This document shows, piece by piece, positions 7,079-13,970 of a stretch of 14,861 nucleotides of DNA; position 1 is the stretch's first letter, and every line of letters begins with the position of its first letter. Under the pieces are notes generated by a model. The model saw nothing but the letters and a program-made list of their open reading frames with translations. It had not been told where the DNA came from and searched no databases. The position numbers were made by a program, and so were the translations under genes. This stretch comes from Deltaproteobacteria bacterium (GTDB taxonomy: Bacteria; Desulfobacterota; UBA8473). The stretch spans positions 1 through 14,861 of the forward strand of contig JAUXFK010000042.1 in the NCBI GenBank assembly GCA_030623035.1, in the 5' to 3' direction.

Positions 7079-7966
7079 ATGAATTATAAAACAATTATCT
7101 ATGAAGAGGCCCCGCCCATTGGTATCATTACCCTCAACCGACCGGATAAGTTAAATGCCATAAACGACCTGATGTTGGATGAGATTGAGGCAGCTCTTGG
7201 CGAGGCAGAGCAGGAAGATGAAATAAAATATGTTGTCTTAAAAGGGGCGGGTCGATGTTTCTCTGCAGGGCAGGATCTCTGTGGAGAGGGGACTACTGTG
7301 GTAATGCCCCCTGACCCACGATTGAGATCGCCACTTACCCCTATCTTCAGAACAGATGCAACGCTTATGAGAAGGTGGCAGCGTATATCCGGCTTTTCCA
7401 AGCATATCATTGCACAGGTTCATGGTTATTGTCTGGCTATGGGCTGCGACTTGATGATGATGTGTCGTACTGCAATAGCAAGTGAGGATGCTATATTCGG
7501 CGACCCATCGGTGAGAATGGGCTATGCCTCGGCGAATCCGTTATGGACATGGAAGGTAGGCCCAAAGAGGGCAAAGGAACTACTTCTCACCGGGAGATAC
7601 ATCGATGGAAAGGAGGCATTTCGAATCGGTCTGGTAAACAGGGTAGTTTCCGGCGAGAGCCTGGAGGATGAAGTAGAAGATGCCATAGAAGCAATAGACC
7701 TGGGTGCCGGTGGCATTGGAGGGGCTGATGCAGAGTCGGGATTTCTTACCTTTGGCTATGCTGCCCACAACATCGCAGGGCTTGGTGCTGCCTGGGGTTT
7801 CTCTGCTGGTCTCCATGCACTGAGCGCTGTTCAGCGTCGCGGATTTGCCCCTTATGAGTTCAATTTTTGGGAAGCAAAGGATAGAGTAGGCATGAAGGAT
7901 GCGATTGCACAAAGGGATGCACCTTTTGACAAGCTTTTTCCAAAACCGAAAGGAGGCGCAAGATGA
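7079..7966 (+). CDS. Crotonase-superfamily enzyme, Asp/Ser at catalytic positions
   Basis: This 295-aa crotonase-fold protein shows ITLNRPDKLNAIND at the N-terminus, oxyanion segment GAGRCFSAGQDL (56-67), second segment VHGYCLAMGCDLMMMC, and GDPSVRMGY. Against rat enoyl-CoA hydratase, Glu144 is Asp124 and Glu164 is Ser144. The internal strand PLWTWKVGPKRAKELLLTGRYID and the C-terminal YEFNFWEAKDRVGMKDAI are shared with the gene at 8921, its close paralogue. The real start is ATG 7079 after AGGAGGG (7067-7073); an in-frame ATG at 7055 lies upstream of that site. Residues about 210-250 (GAGGIGGADAESGFLTFGYAA) differ from the paralogue and are Gly/Ala-rich, in the region that contacts the acyl chain or neighbouring subunit in this fold. 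Its stop overlaps the next start (ATGA), implying translational coupling. Confidence 0.9.
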   Translation: MNYKTIIYEEAPPIGIITLNRPDKLNAINDLMLDEIEAALGEAEQEDEIKYVVLKGAGRCFSAGQDLCGEGTTVVMPPDPRLRSPLTPIFRTDATLMRRWQRISGFSKHIIAQVHGYCLAMGCDLMMMCRTAIASEDAIFGDPSVRMGYASANPLWTWKVGPKRAKELLLTGRYIDGKEAFRIGLVNRVVSGESLEDEVEDAIEAIDLGAGGIGGADAESGFLTFGYAAHNIAGLGAAWGFSAGLHALSAVQRRGFAPYEFNFWEAKDRVGMKDAIAQRDAPFDKLFPKPKGGAR

Positions 7967-8901
7967 AAACATTCCGAGATGTTGTCAAATGGAAAAGCCA
8001 GTATCAAAAGAGGCAGTGGGAGGCAACACCTTATGAGGGCCGGGAATTTAGCGCTGCCCTTTATGAGAAAGACGGTCCAATCGCACGCATCACTCTCAAT
8101 CGACCGGAGAAGAGGAATGCCCTGAACGATGCCATGTTTAGTGACCTTATGGCGGGGCTACATAAGGCCAATGATGACTCAGATGTAAAAGTAGTGATCA
8201 TAAGGGGTGCCGGCCCCAATTTTAGTTCTGGCCATGATCTGTCAAGCCCCGAGGGAGAGGAATCGCCGCCTGTTCATCCGAGCCTGGCGCCAAGTGTGAG
8301 AGATTTTTATAATATAGAAAAGCGCCGTTGCAATAAACATGAAGACATTTTCAACTTTCCAAAGCCGACAATTGCCCAGGTACACGGATACTGTATTGGT
8401 GCTGGCATGGAGATGCAGGCTGCTTGTGATATAACGATAGCAGCCGAAGATGCCCAGTTCGGTCTCCGCGGTTTCGGTATAGCCCCCATTGGAGTTTACG
8501 GCCATAATTTAGGCCCCTGGCCTGGTGCTTCTCCTAAACTGCTGGGGGGAAATTTCCTTCCTGAGCTCTCTGGAAAGGAAATGGAGATGGCAGGTACGAT
8601 AAACAAGACCGTGTCAATTTTGAAACTGGAGGAGGAGGTAAATAAGTGGGCACAGGCGATCGCCAGCCAGCCTACTGATGCTCTGGCAGTTGCCAAAGAG
8701 TTTATTAACGGCATGCTCGACATAACCGGATATGGTGCCATGTGGAGGACGCACTACGAAGGGCATGTAATGATTCAATGGGTGCGATTCAGAAAAGATG
8801 AGGTCAGTTTCTACAGGTCCAAGAAAGACCGGGGGCTTAAGGGATTTCTCCAGGAAAGGGCGATGCACTCCACTCCCAAGAAGGAGCATGGCAGAGAATA
8901 A
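7963..8901 (+). CDS. Crotonase-superfamily enzyme retaining one catalytic Glu
   Basis: This 312-aa crotonase-fold protein has an N-terminal extension of about 28 residues rich in Lys, Trp and Tyr, then ITLNRPEKRNALND (43-56), oxyanion segment GAGPNFSSGHDL (82-93), VHGYCIGAGMEMQAACD (140-156) and AQFGLRGFGIAP. Glu150 matches Glu144 of enoyl-CoA hydratase, while the Glu164 position is Gly170. A single acidic residue is seen in several isomerases, hydrolases and lyases of the superfamily, so this member may be the catalytically active partner of a set. Its closest relative here is the gene at 3339 (long N-terminus, KKDRGLKG tail). ATG 7963 follows AGGAGG (7951-7956) and overlaps the preceding stop by four bases. 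Confidence 0.9.
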   Translation: MKTFRDVVKWKSQYQKRQWEATPYEGREFSAALYEKDGPIARITLNRPEKRNALNDAMFSDLMAGLHKANDDSDVKVVIIRGAGPNFSSGHDLSSPEGEESPPVHPSLAPSVRDFYNIEKRRCNKHEDIFNFPKPTIAQVHGYCIGAGMEMQAACDITIAAEDAQFGLRGFGIAPIGVYGHNLGPWPGASPKLLGGNFLPELSGKEMEMAGTINKTVSILKLEEEVNKWAQAIASQPTDALAVAKEFINGMLDITGYGAMWRTHYEGHVMIQWVRFRKDEVSFYRSKKDRGLKGFLQERAMHSTPKKEHGRE

Positions 8902-8920
8902 AAAAGCAAGGAGATACGTT

Positions 8921-9778
8921 ATGAACTATCAGACCATTTTATATGAGGAAGCGGACAGGATAGGGACGATTACCTTGAACCGGCCGCATAAGATGAACGC
9001 AATAAACGATCTCATGCTTGAAGAACTCGATGACGTATTGCGGGCAAAGGAGACGGATATTGATTTAAAGGCAATAGTAATAAGAGGAGCCGGGCGCTGC
9101 TTCTCTGTGGGTCAGGACCTCTCCGGTGAGGGCAATGCCGAGGTTATGCCCCCTGACTCCAAGGCTGATATCTCAGCAAAGGGTTTAATAGAGGCAGGCA
9201 CACGCTGGAACAGGCGATTGGAGTATATCTTTAACTACTTAAAGCCCATTGTTGCCGAGGTTCATGGGTACTGCCTCGGCCTTGGTTGCTATTTGGCCAT
9301 GGCATGTGATATTACCGTTGCCGGCGAAGACGCTGTCTTTGGTGATCCATCACTGCGGATGGGGCTGATTACAGGTATTCCCCTTTGGACCTGGTTCATA
9401 GGGACAAAGAAGACAAAGGAGCTTTTGTACCTGGGAAGATATATCGATGCGAGTGAGGCCGAAGAGATATGCCTTATCAACAGGGCGGTTCCCTCTGATA
9501 TATTGGGCGAAGAGGTGCAAAGATACGCATCGGCTCTGGCTATAAGTCCTGGCGATGGAATGGTGGTAGTCAAGGAGAGTATCAACGCTCAGATGGAGGC
9601 CCGTGGGGTAGGAGCAGGATGGCGTTTCCTCACCCAGATGCAGACCATCAACTGGATGCAGCAAAAACAGATCCTGGCCAATGAATTCAACTTCTGGGAG
9701 GTAAGGGACAAGAAAGGGCTCAAGACTGCTATCAAGGAACGGGATGATACCATTGAAAAGTTCTTTCCAAAACCCTGA
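8921..9778 (+). CDS. Crotonase-superfamily enzyme, Tyr/Ser at catalytic positions
   Basis: This 285-aa crotonase-fold protein closely resembles the gene at 7079. It opens MNYQTILYEEADRIGTITLN, has oxyanion segment GAGRCFSVGQDLSGEG (56-71), VHGYCLGLGCYLAMACD and GDPSLRMGL. The Glu144 position of enoyl-CoA hydratase is Tyr124 and the Glu164 position is Ser144, so neither acid/base is present. The frame is open for another 41 codons upstream, overlapping the preceding gene, but AAGGAG (8908-8913) seven bases before ATG 8921 and the match to the paralogue's N-terminus decide the start. It is the last gene of the four-gene run from 5758; the gap before it is 19 bases. Confidence 0.9.
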   Translation: MNYQTILYEEADRIGTITLNRPHKMNAINDLMLEELDDVLRAKETDIDLKAIVIRGAGRCFSVGQDLSGEGNAEVMPPDSKADISAKGLIEAGTRWNRRLEYIFNYLKPIVAEVHGYCLGLGCYLAMACDITVAGEDAVFGDPSLRMGLITGIPLWTWFIGTKKTKELLYLGRYIDASEAEEICLINRAVPSDILGEEVQRYASALAISPGDGMVVVKESINAQMEARGVGAGWRFLTQMQTINWMQQKQILANEFNFWEVRDKKGLKTAIKERDDTIEKFFPKP

Positions 9779-9803
9779 TATCGCTTTTTTAAAGCAAAAT
9801 AGA

Positions 9804-9827
9804 GTAACTATTCAGCCACAGATTCAC
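9804..9827 (+). repeat. Left terminal inverted repeat
   Basis: The repeat begins GTAACTATTCAGCC and continues to position 9827. The reverse complement of 10090-10113 matches it at 19 of 24 positions, most differences being transitions. Confidence 0.55.
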
Positions 9828-9864
9828 CCCAGTACGATCATCCTGACCTACGGGGCAGGCACAG

Positions 9865-10068
9865 ATGAACGCAGACAGGTTTAAATACAAAGAAATCACT
9901 GATATTATTCTTAGAAGTTTTTATGAAGCTTATAATGAGCTTGGTGATGGATTTCTGGAATCTGTCTATGAAAACGCCTTATATATTGTCCTAACTGGGT
10001 ATGGACTATGTGTGTAAAGGCAAAGAGATATTTCTGTGTTTTTTCTAGGTAAAGTAATTGGAGAAGAA
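9865..10068 (+). pseudogene. Truncated GxxExxY-family protein remnant
   Basis: From ATG 9865 the frame reads an N-terminus typical of the GxxExxY family, with ITDIILRSFYEAYNELG followed by GFLESVY (Gly29, Glu32, Tyr35), the family's naming motif. TAA at 10015-10017 interrupts after 50 codons. The same frame then continues with RQRDISVFFLGKVIGE (from 10018), which matches the next part of the family, so the break is one in-frame stop rather than a frameshift. After about position 10068 the homology ends and the right terminal repeat begins, so the C-terminal half, where the PD-(D/E)XK-like nuclease core continues, is missing. An active product is unlikely; a 50-residue peptide is the most that could be made. 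Confidence 0.6.
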
Positions 10069-10089
10069 AAAACATCAGTGATGATCAGC

Positions 10090-10113
10090 GTAGATCGGCG
10101 GCTGAGTAGTTAC
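10090..10113 (-). repeat. Right terminal inverted repeat
   Basis: Read on the minus strand it begins GTAACTACTCAGCC, mirroring the left repeat at 9804-9827. On the plus strand it ends GAGTAGTTAC, just before the Shine-Dalgarno region of the MBL-fold gene. Confidence 0.55.
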
Positions 10114-10139
10114 AAATCTTTTAAAAAAAAGGGGTTGAA

Positions 10140-11036
10140 ATGCCTGTATGGAATACAAAGATGAAGGAGTTAGCTGATGGCGTTTATGCTTATATTCAGG
10201 CAAAGGGAACATGGTTTGTCAGTAATGCAGGGCTTATTATAGGTACACAGGATGCAATTGTGATAGATTCTTTATCGAATAAGGAGATGGTTCAGGCTTT
10301 TATCGATGAGATCAAGAGAGTCACAAAAAGGCCGGTCAAGTTTTTGATAAATACCCATAGTCATGGTGATCATATATGGACAAACCACTACTTTTACCAG
10401 GCAAAGACCATATGCCACTCGAAATGCCGAGATACAACGAATGAGAATATTAACACAGACCCCAAATCTTATGAGACCGTCTTTCCAGGATTACTTTTCG
10501 ATGGGGCCAAAGCCACTTTACAGGATATTACCTTCGAAGAGAAACTAACCATGTATCAGGACGATCGGAAGGTTGAATTGATCTATGCAGGCCCTTCACA
10601 CACGACCGGCGATATATTCATTCACCTGCCCGATGAGAGAATCGTTTTCTGCGGAGATCTGCTCTTCTATCAATGTACCCCTCTCGCTTTGATGGGGTAT
10701 ATCCAGGGCTGGATCAATACCCTGGATCTTTTGGCCGATCTAGAAGCAGATATATATGTGCCTGGTCATGGCCCGATCACGGACAGGAAAGGGGTCATGG
10801 GGTGTCAAGAGTATCTGATTCATATTACCAAAGAGGCTAAAATACGCTTCGATGCAGGGATGAGAGACTTAGAAGCAGCGAAGGATATGAATCTGGGTAA
10901 ATTTACGAAATGGGCAGACTTTGAAAGGATTGTGGCCAATGTGAAGCGACTGTACAGTGAATTTAGAGGAGAAGAGCCGGCCACACCCCTGGATATAACA
11001 GAGATATTGCCCGAAATGATTAGAATGGTGAGGTGA
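10140..11036 (+). CDS. Metallo-beta-lactamase-fold hydrolase
   Basis: This 298-aa MBL-fold hydrolase has the complete dinuclear metal site: NTHSHGDH (His73, His75, Asp77, His78), GPSHTTGD (His154), FCGDLLF (Asp173) and VPGHGP (His210). The N-terminal strands (VYAYIQAKGTWFVSNAGLIIG, DAIVIDS) match the glyoxalase-II/cyclase-type branch. In a CoA catabolic cluster such enzymes hydrolyse thioesters, lactones or ring ketones. The present substrate is unknown; a thioesterase or ring-opening hydrolase is a fair inference. ATG 10140 follows AAGGGG (10129-10134). The stop (TGA 11034-11036) lies eight bases before the ATG of the FAH-family gene, so the two are probably translated together. Confidence 0.9.
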   Translation: MPVWNTKMKELADGVYAYIQAKGTWFVSNAGLIIGTQDAIVIDSLSNKEMVQAFIDEIKRVTKRPVKFLINTHSHGDHIWTNHYFYQAKTICHSKCRDTTNENINTDPKSYETVFPGLLFDGAKATLQDITFEEKLTMYQDDRKVELIYAGPSHTTGDIFIHLPDERIVFCGDLLFYQCTPLALMGYIQGWINTLDLLADLEADIYVPGHGPITDRKGVMGCQEYLIHITKEAKIRFDAGMRDLEAAKDMNLGKFTKWADFERIVANVKRLYSEFRGEEPATPLDITEILPEMIRMVR

Positions 11037-11044
11037 TAATAGAG

Positions 11045-12055
11045 ATGAAACTTGTAACTTTTGAGGTGAAGACCTCTTTGGGGATATTCGATAGAATTGG
11101 GGCAATCATTAAGGATAAGATTGTGGATCTTACACTTGGGTATGCTACGTATATCGCAGAAGTCGATAAGCAAGACAAGGCCTTTGATATGGCAAATGCC
11201 CTTGTGCCACCTTCTATGCTTAATTTCCTTGACGGTGAGCAAGGGGCAATGGAAGCAGCAAGAAAGACCGTTGAGTATATTACGGGAATTATCTCACAAT
11301 GGAAAGAGATCGAGGCCCCCAATGGAGGGAAGGTGGTATACAGGAAAGACAAGGTAAAGCTCAAGGCGCCTCTGCCAAACCCCAGGTTGATGGTAGATTT
11401 CTCTACATTCGAGGCTCATATAAAGATGGGCTGCGAAAAAATGGGAGTAGATGTCCCCAAAGAATGGTATGAAATCCCCATCGGGTACAAGGTAAACCTT
11501 TGTTCCATAGTGGGCACAGAAGAGCCTATTTTTTGGCCTTCATTTACAGAGAGATTTGATTATGAACTCGAGCTTGCCATTTGTATCGGCAAAAAAGGCA
11601 AGGACATACCAGAGGAAAAGGCCTACGAATATGTAGCAGGTTATAGTGTGGTTAATGATATGAGTGCCAGAGACATCGAAATGAAAGAGATCCTCACTAT
11701 GCCACTGGGACCGATTAAAGGCAAGGACTTTGATACAGGAACGGTAATGGGCCCCTGTCTGACAACGCATGATGAGATAAAAGATCCACACAATCTAAAG
11801 ATGACCGCAAAAGTCAATGGTGAGTTCTGGTCCAGGGCCAATACAAAGGATATGTATTGGAAGATCCCCAGGCTTATCTCTCATCTATCAAAAGACCAGA
11901 CACTATATCCTGGTTGTATGTTCCTTTCCGGTACCCCCGGCGAAGGGTGCGGTATGCATTTTGACAGATGGTTGAAACCCGGTGATATTGTTGAACTTGG
12001 GATAGAGAATATAGGTATTATAAGAAATCAGGTAGTAAGGGAGAAATCTTTGTAA
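11045..12055 (+). CDS. Fumarylacetoacetate hydrolase (FAH) family protein
   Basis: This 336-aa FAH-family enzyme, counted from ATG 11045, has a C-terminal catalytic domain with FDYELELA (Glu174 and Glu176 as metal ligands), GYSVVNDMSARD (Asp205), IKGKDFDTGTVMGP (Lys227 likely catalytic) and FLSGTPGEGCGM. The family hydrolyses C-C bonds of beta-diketone-type acids (fumarylacetoacetate, acylpyruvates) or acts as decarboxylase or hydratase on 2-oxo acids, using Mg or Mn. The N-terminal 100 residues match the usual FAH cap region. A GTG at 11033 overlapping the previous stop is an alternative start; ATG 11045 fits the family N-terminus (MKLVTFEV) and the GAGGTGA site (11030-11036). It probably cleaves a ring-opened or 3-oxo intermediate made upstream. 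Confidence 0.9.
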   Translation: MKLVTFEVKTSLGIFDRIGAIIKDKIVDLTLGYATYIAEVDKQDKAFDMANALVPPSMLNFLDGEQGAMEAARKTVEYITGIISQWKEIEAPNGGKVVYRKDKVKLKAPLPNPRLMVDFSTFEAHIKMGCEKMGVDVPKEWYEIPIGYKVNLCSIVGTEEPIFWPSFTERFDYELELAICIGKKGKDIPEEKAYEYVAGYSVVNDMSARDIEMKEILTMPLGPIKGKDFDTGTVMGPCLTTHDEIKDPHNLKMTAKVNGEFWSRANTKDMYWKIPRLISHLSKDQTLYPGCMFLSGTPGEGCGMHFDRWLKPGDIVELGIENIGIIRNQVVREKSL

Positions 12056-12103
12056 AATTCGTTGGGATAATGTTAAAATCTTTATGTAGGAAAGGAGATA
12101 GAT

Positions 12104-13783
12104 ATGGCGACTGCTGAAAAGATTAAATCAAGTCGGAGGTTTGATGCATGCCCGGTAACAGAGACATCATCAGGGATTCCTGTAAATGAAGTTTATGGGC
12201 CTCAGGATTTAGAACGCATTAATTATTCGAGGGATATTGCAAACCCCGGTGAATATCCTTTCACAAGGGGTATATGGAAAAACATGTATCGCGGGAAATT
12301 ATGGACAAGAAGGGTTTTTACCGGATTGGGTTCAACAGCGGACACGAATAAGAGATATAAGTATTTGCTGGAGAAGGGGGCATCAGGGTTGTACTGTTTC
12401 GGTGATACAATCACTCATCAGGGGATTGATCCAGACCATCCTCTCGCTGAAGGCTATGCAGGTGTCAGTGGTGTTTCTATGGTTTGCCTCCAGGACATGT
12501 ATGATCTCTTTGAAGGTATATCTTTAGAAGATGTAAGCGTTTCTTTTAATAATCCTTCAATGGCAGCAACAGTCGTGTATGCAGCTTTTGTTGCCTATGC
12601 AGAAGAGATGGGATACGATCTCACAAAGATCAGCGGTTCTATCCTGAATGAGCCGATTCATTTGGTTTACAGTATGTATGAGACCAATGCCAAACCATTA
12701 GACCTCGCTGCAAAATTGGCAACCGATGTGATTGAGTATTCCATGAAAAACACCCCGAGATGGCATCCGATTGCTCCCAATGCTTACGATATGCATGAAA
12801 AAGGAGCAAATGCCATACAGGAGATGGCATTTACCATCGCTATTATGGAAGAGTACATCCGAAGAATGATAAACAGGGGGTATCATATAGATGAGTTTGC
12901 AAAGAGGGTGAATGTATTTGGATGTGCCTGCGATATTGACTTCTTTGAAGAGATCTGCAAATTCAGGGCTGCTAGAAGGGTATGGGCTAAATTGATAAAG
13001 GACAAATACTGCGCAGAGAAACCAGAGTCTAGCAGGTTATATCTATCAGTTCATACCTCAGGCAATTCACTCACTGTGCAACAACCTGTAAACAATGTCG
13101 CAAGGGTTACTCTCCAATCCCTTGCTTGTGTGCTGGGTGGGCTGCAATCCTTTGATCCTGCAGGATACGATGAAGGCTATTATATCCTTACAGAGCACTC
13201 GGCTTTAACCTCTCTCAATATCCACAACATACTTGCCTATGAATCAAGGGTTGCAAGTGTAGCAGATCCGCTGGCAGGGTCTTATTTTGTAGAGTCACTT
13301 ACAAACAATATGGAAGAGGAGATGTTTAAGATTATCAATAAGATAAATGACATGGGTGGTGCGATTAAAGCAACGGAGTCAGGTTGGATCGGTTCAGAAC
13401 TGGAGAGTGAACTCATCAAAGAACAAAAGGAAATAGAAGAAAAGAAAAGAATTATAGTAGGGATGAATGAGTTTGTGATTCCAAAGGAAGAAGAGGTTCC
13501 AATAAAGGTGGGCAGGGATAGACCTCTCGATGAACAGATTACAACCTCAAAGAAGAGAGAAGACGAAATCAAAAGAATCAGGGAAAAGAGGGACAAAAAG
13601 AAGGTAAAGGATGCATTAGAAGATTTGAGGGTAGAAGCTTCAAAGGGCGAGGGCCATAACCTGATACCATTGATGAAGGAATCATTGAGAGCAAAAGCAA
13701 CCCTGGGGGAGATACTAGGTGTGATTCGTGAGGCGAATGGTGCAAGTTATGACCCATACGGTGTTTTACAGTATTCCCTTTAA
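12104..13783 (+). CDS. B12-dependent acyl-CoA mutase, large subunit (divergent active site)
   Basis: This 559-aa protein is the substrate-binding TIM-barrel subunit of the methylmalonyl-CoA mutase family, without the B12 domain, as in split enzymes such as 2-hydroxyisobutyryl-CoA mutase. Family landmarks: GEYPFTRGIWKNMYRG (49-64), HPLAEG, PRWHPI, FRAARRVWAKL, SLTVQQPVNNV, DPLAGSYFVE and the C-terminal LRAKATLGEILGVIREANG. Compared with Propionibacterium methylmalonyl-CoA mutase, Tyr89 is Phe72, Ala116 is Phe99, Phe117 is Gly100, Gln197 is Leu181, Arg207 is Met191 and His244 is Asp229. CoA-contacting residues are partly kept (Arg87 as Arg70, Thr85 as Thr68), and adenosyl contact Glu370 is kept as Glu357, while Asn366 is Ala353. 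The enzyme should thus bind CoA and B12 but not methylmalonyl. It probably rearranges a bulky or non-polar acyl-CoA. Start: ATG 12104 after AAAGGAGA (12091-12098). Confidence 0.92.
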   Translation: MATAEKIKSSRRFDACPVTETSSGIPVNEVYGPQDLERINYSRDIANPGEYPFTRGIWKNMYRGKLWTRRVFTGLGSTADTNKRYKYLLEKGASGLYCFGDTITHQGIDPDHPLAEGYAGVSGVSMVCLQDMYDLFEGISLEDVSVSFNNPSMAATVVYAAFVAYAEEMGYDLTKISGSILNEPIHLVYSMYETNAKPLDLAAKLATDVIEYSMKNTPRWHPIAPNAYDMHEKGANAIQEMAFTIAIMEEYIRRMINRGYHIDEFAKRVNVFGCACDIDFFEEICKFRAARRVWAKLIKDKYCAEKPESSRLYLSVHTSGNSLTVQQPVNNVARVTLQSLACVLGGLQSFDPAGYDEGYYILTEHSALTSLNIHNILAYESRVASVADPLAGSYFVESLTNNMEEEMFKIINKINDMGGAIKATESGWIGSELESELIKEQKEIEEKKRIIVGMNEFVIPKEEEVPIKVGRDRPLDEQITTSKKREDEIKRIREKRDKKKVKDALEDLRVEASKGEGHNLIPLMKESLRAKATLGEILGVIREANGASYDPYGVLQYSL

Positions 13784-13970
13784 ATTTATTTAGTTAATCA
13801 TCTTATTCGAACTGATTAGTACTTAAGCGACAGTTTTCACAAGCTTCCTTGAAAGGCCTCTTCACCAGGTCTTTAAAAAGGTCAATCCCGGTGAGGAAAA
13901 AGGTCTTTCAAACAGGCTCTTAACGGTAATATCCAGAGCCGTCGCTTTTGGATTAGGAAAGGAGTGAATT
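13784..13970 (+). other. Structured gap between mutase subunit genes
   Basis: The gap can fold into a long imperfect hairpin. TTGAAAGGCC (13849-13858) pairs with GGTCTTTCAA (13902-13911), with one G-U. TCTTCACC (13859-13866) pairs with GGTGAGGA (13890-13897), with one G-U. An AAAA bulge lies on the 3' side and a 23-base loop at 13867-13889. A further 7-bp perfect pairing, AAGCGAC (13825-13831) with GTCGCTT (13941-13947), could enclose it. The structure ends about 23 bases before the small-subunit ATG and has no following T-run, so it is not a simple terminator. It may tune subunit ratio or mRNA stability. No cobalamin-riboswitch consensus was recognised. Confidence 0.4.

Larger units (their letters stand above)
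9804..10113. mobile_element. 310-bp inverted-repeat element carrying a broken GxxExxY gene
   Basis: The segment is bounded by imperfect terminal inverted repeats of 24 bp: 9804-9827 on the left and 10090-10113 on the right. They match at 19 of 24 positions and share GTAACTAYTCAGCC reading inward. Between them lie the remains of a GxxExxY-family gene and short CACAGAT repeats (9818-9824, 9860-9866). No transposase is present, so this would be a non-autonomous or decayed element. No convincing target-site duplication is seen. It separates the crotonase operon from the hydrolase/mutase operon, its right edge lying only 26 bases before the MBL gene. Confidence 0.55.

Noticed and set aside
8798..8920. 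Longer N-terminus for the crotonase at 8921
   Set aside because: The extra 41 codons overlap the preceding gene and lack a ribosome-binding site; the paralogue at 7079 begins at the same MNY position.
9781..9803. GCTTTTTTAAAGC hairpin as terminator of the crotonase operon
   Set aside because: Stem of five pairs, AT-rich, and followed by A-rich rather than T-rich sequence.
13784..13970. Cobalamin riboswitch before the B12-binding subunit
   Set aside because: No B12-box consensus or expected multi-stem layout was recognised, and the region is intra-operonic.
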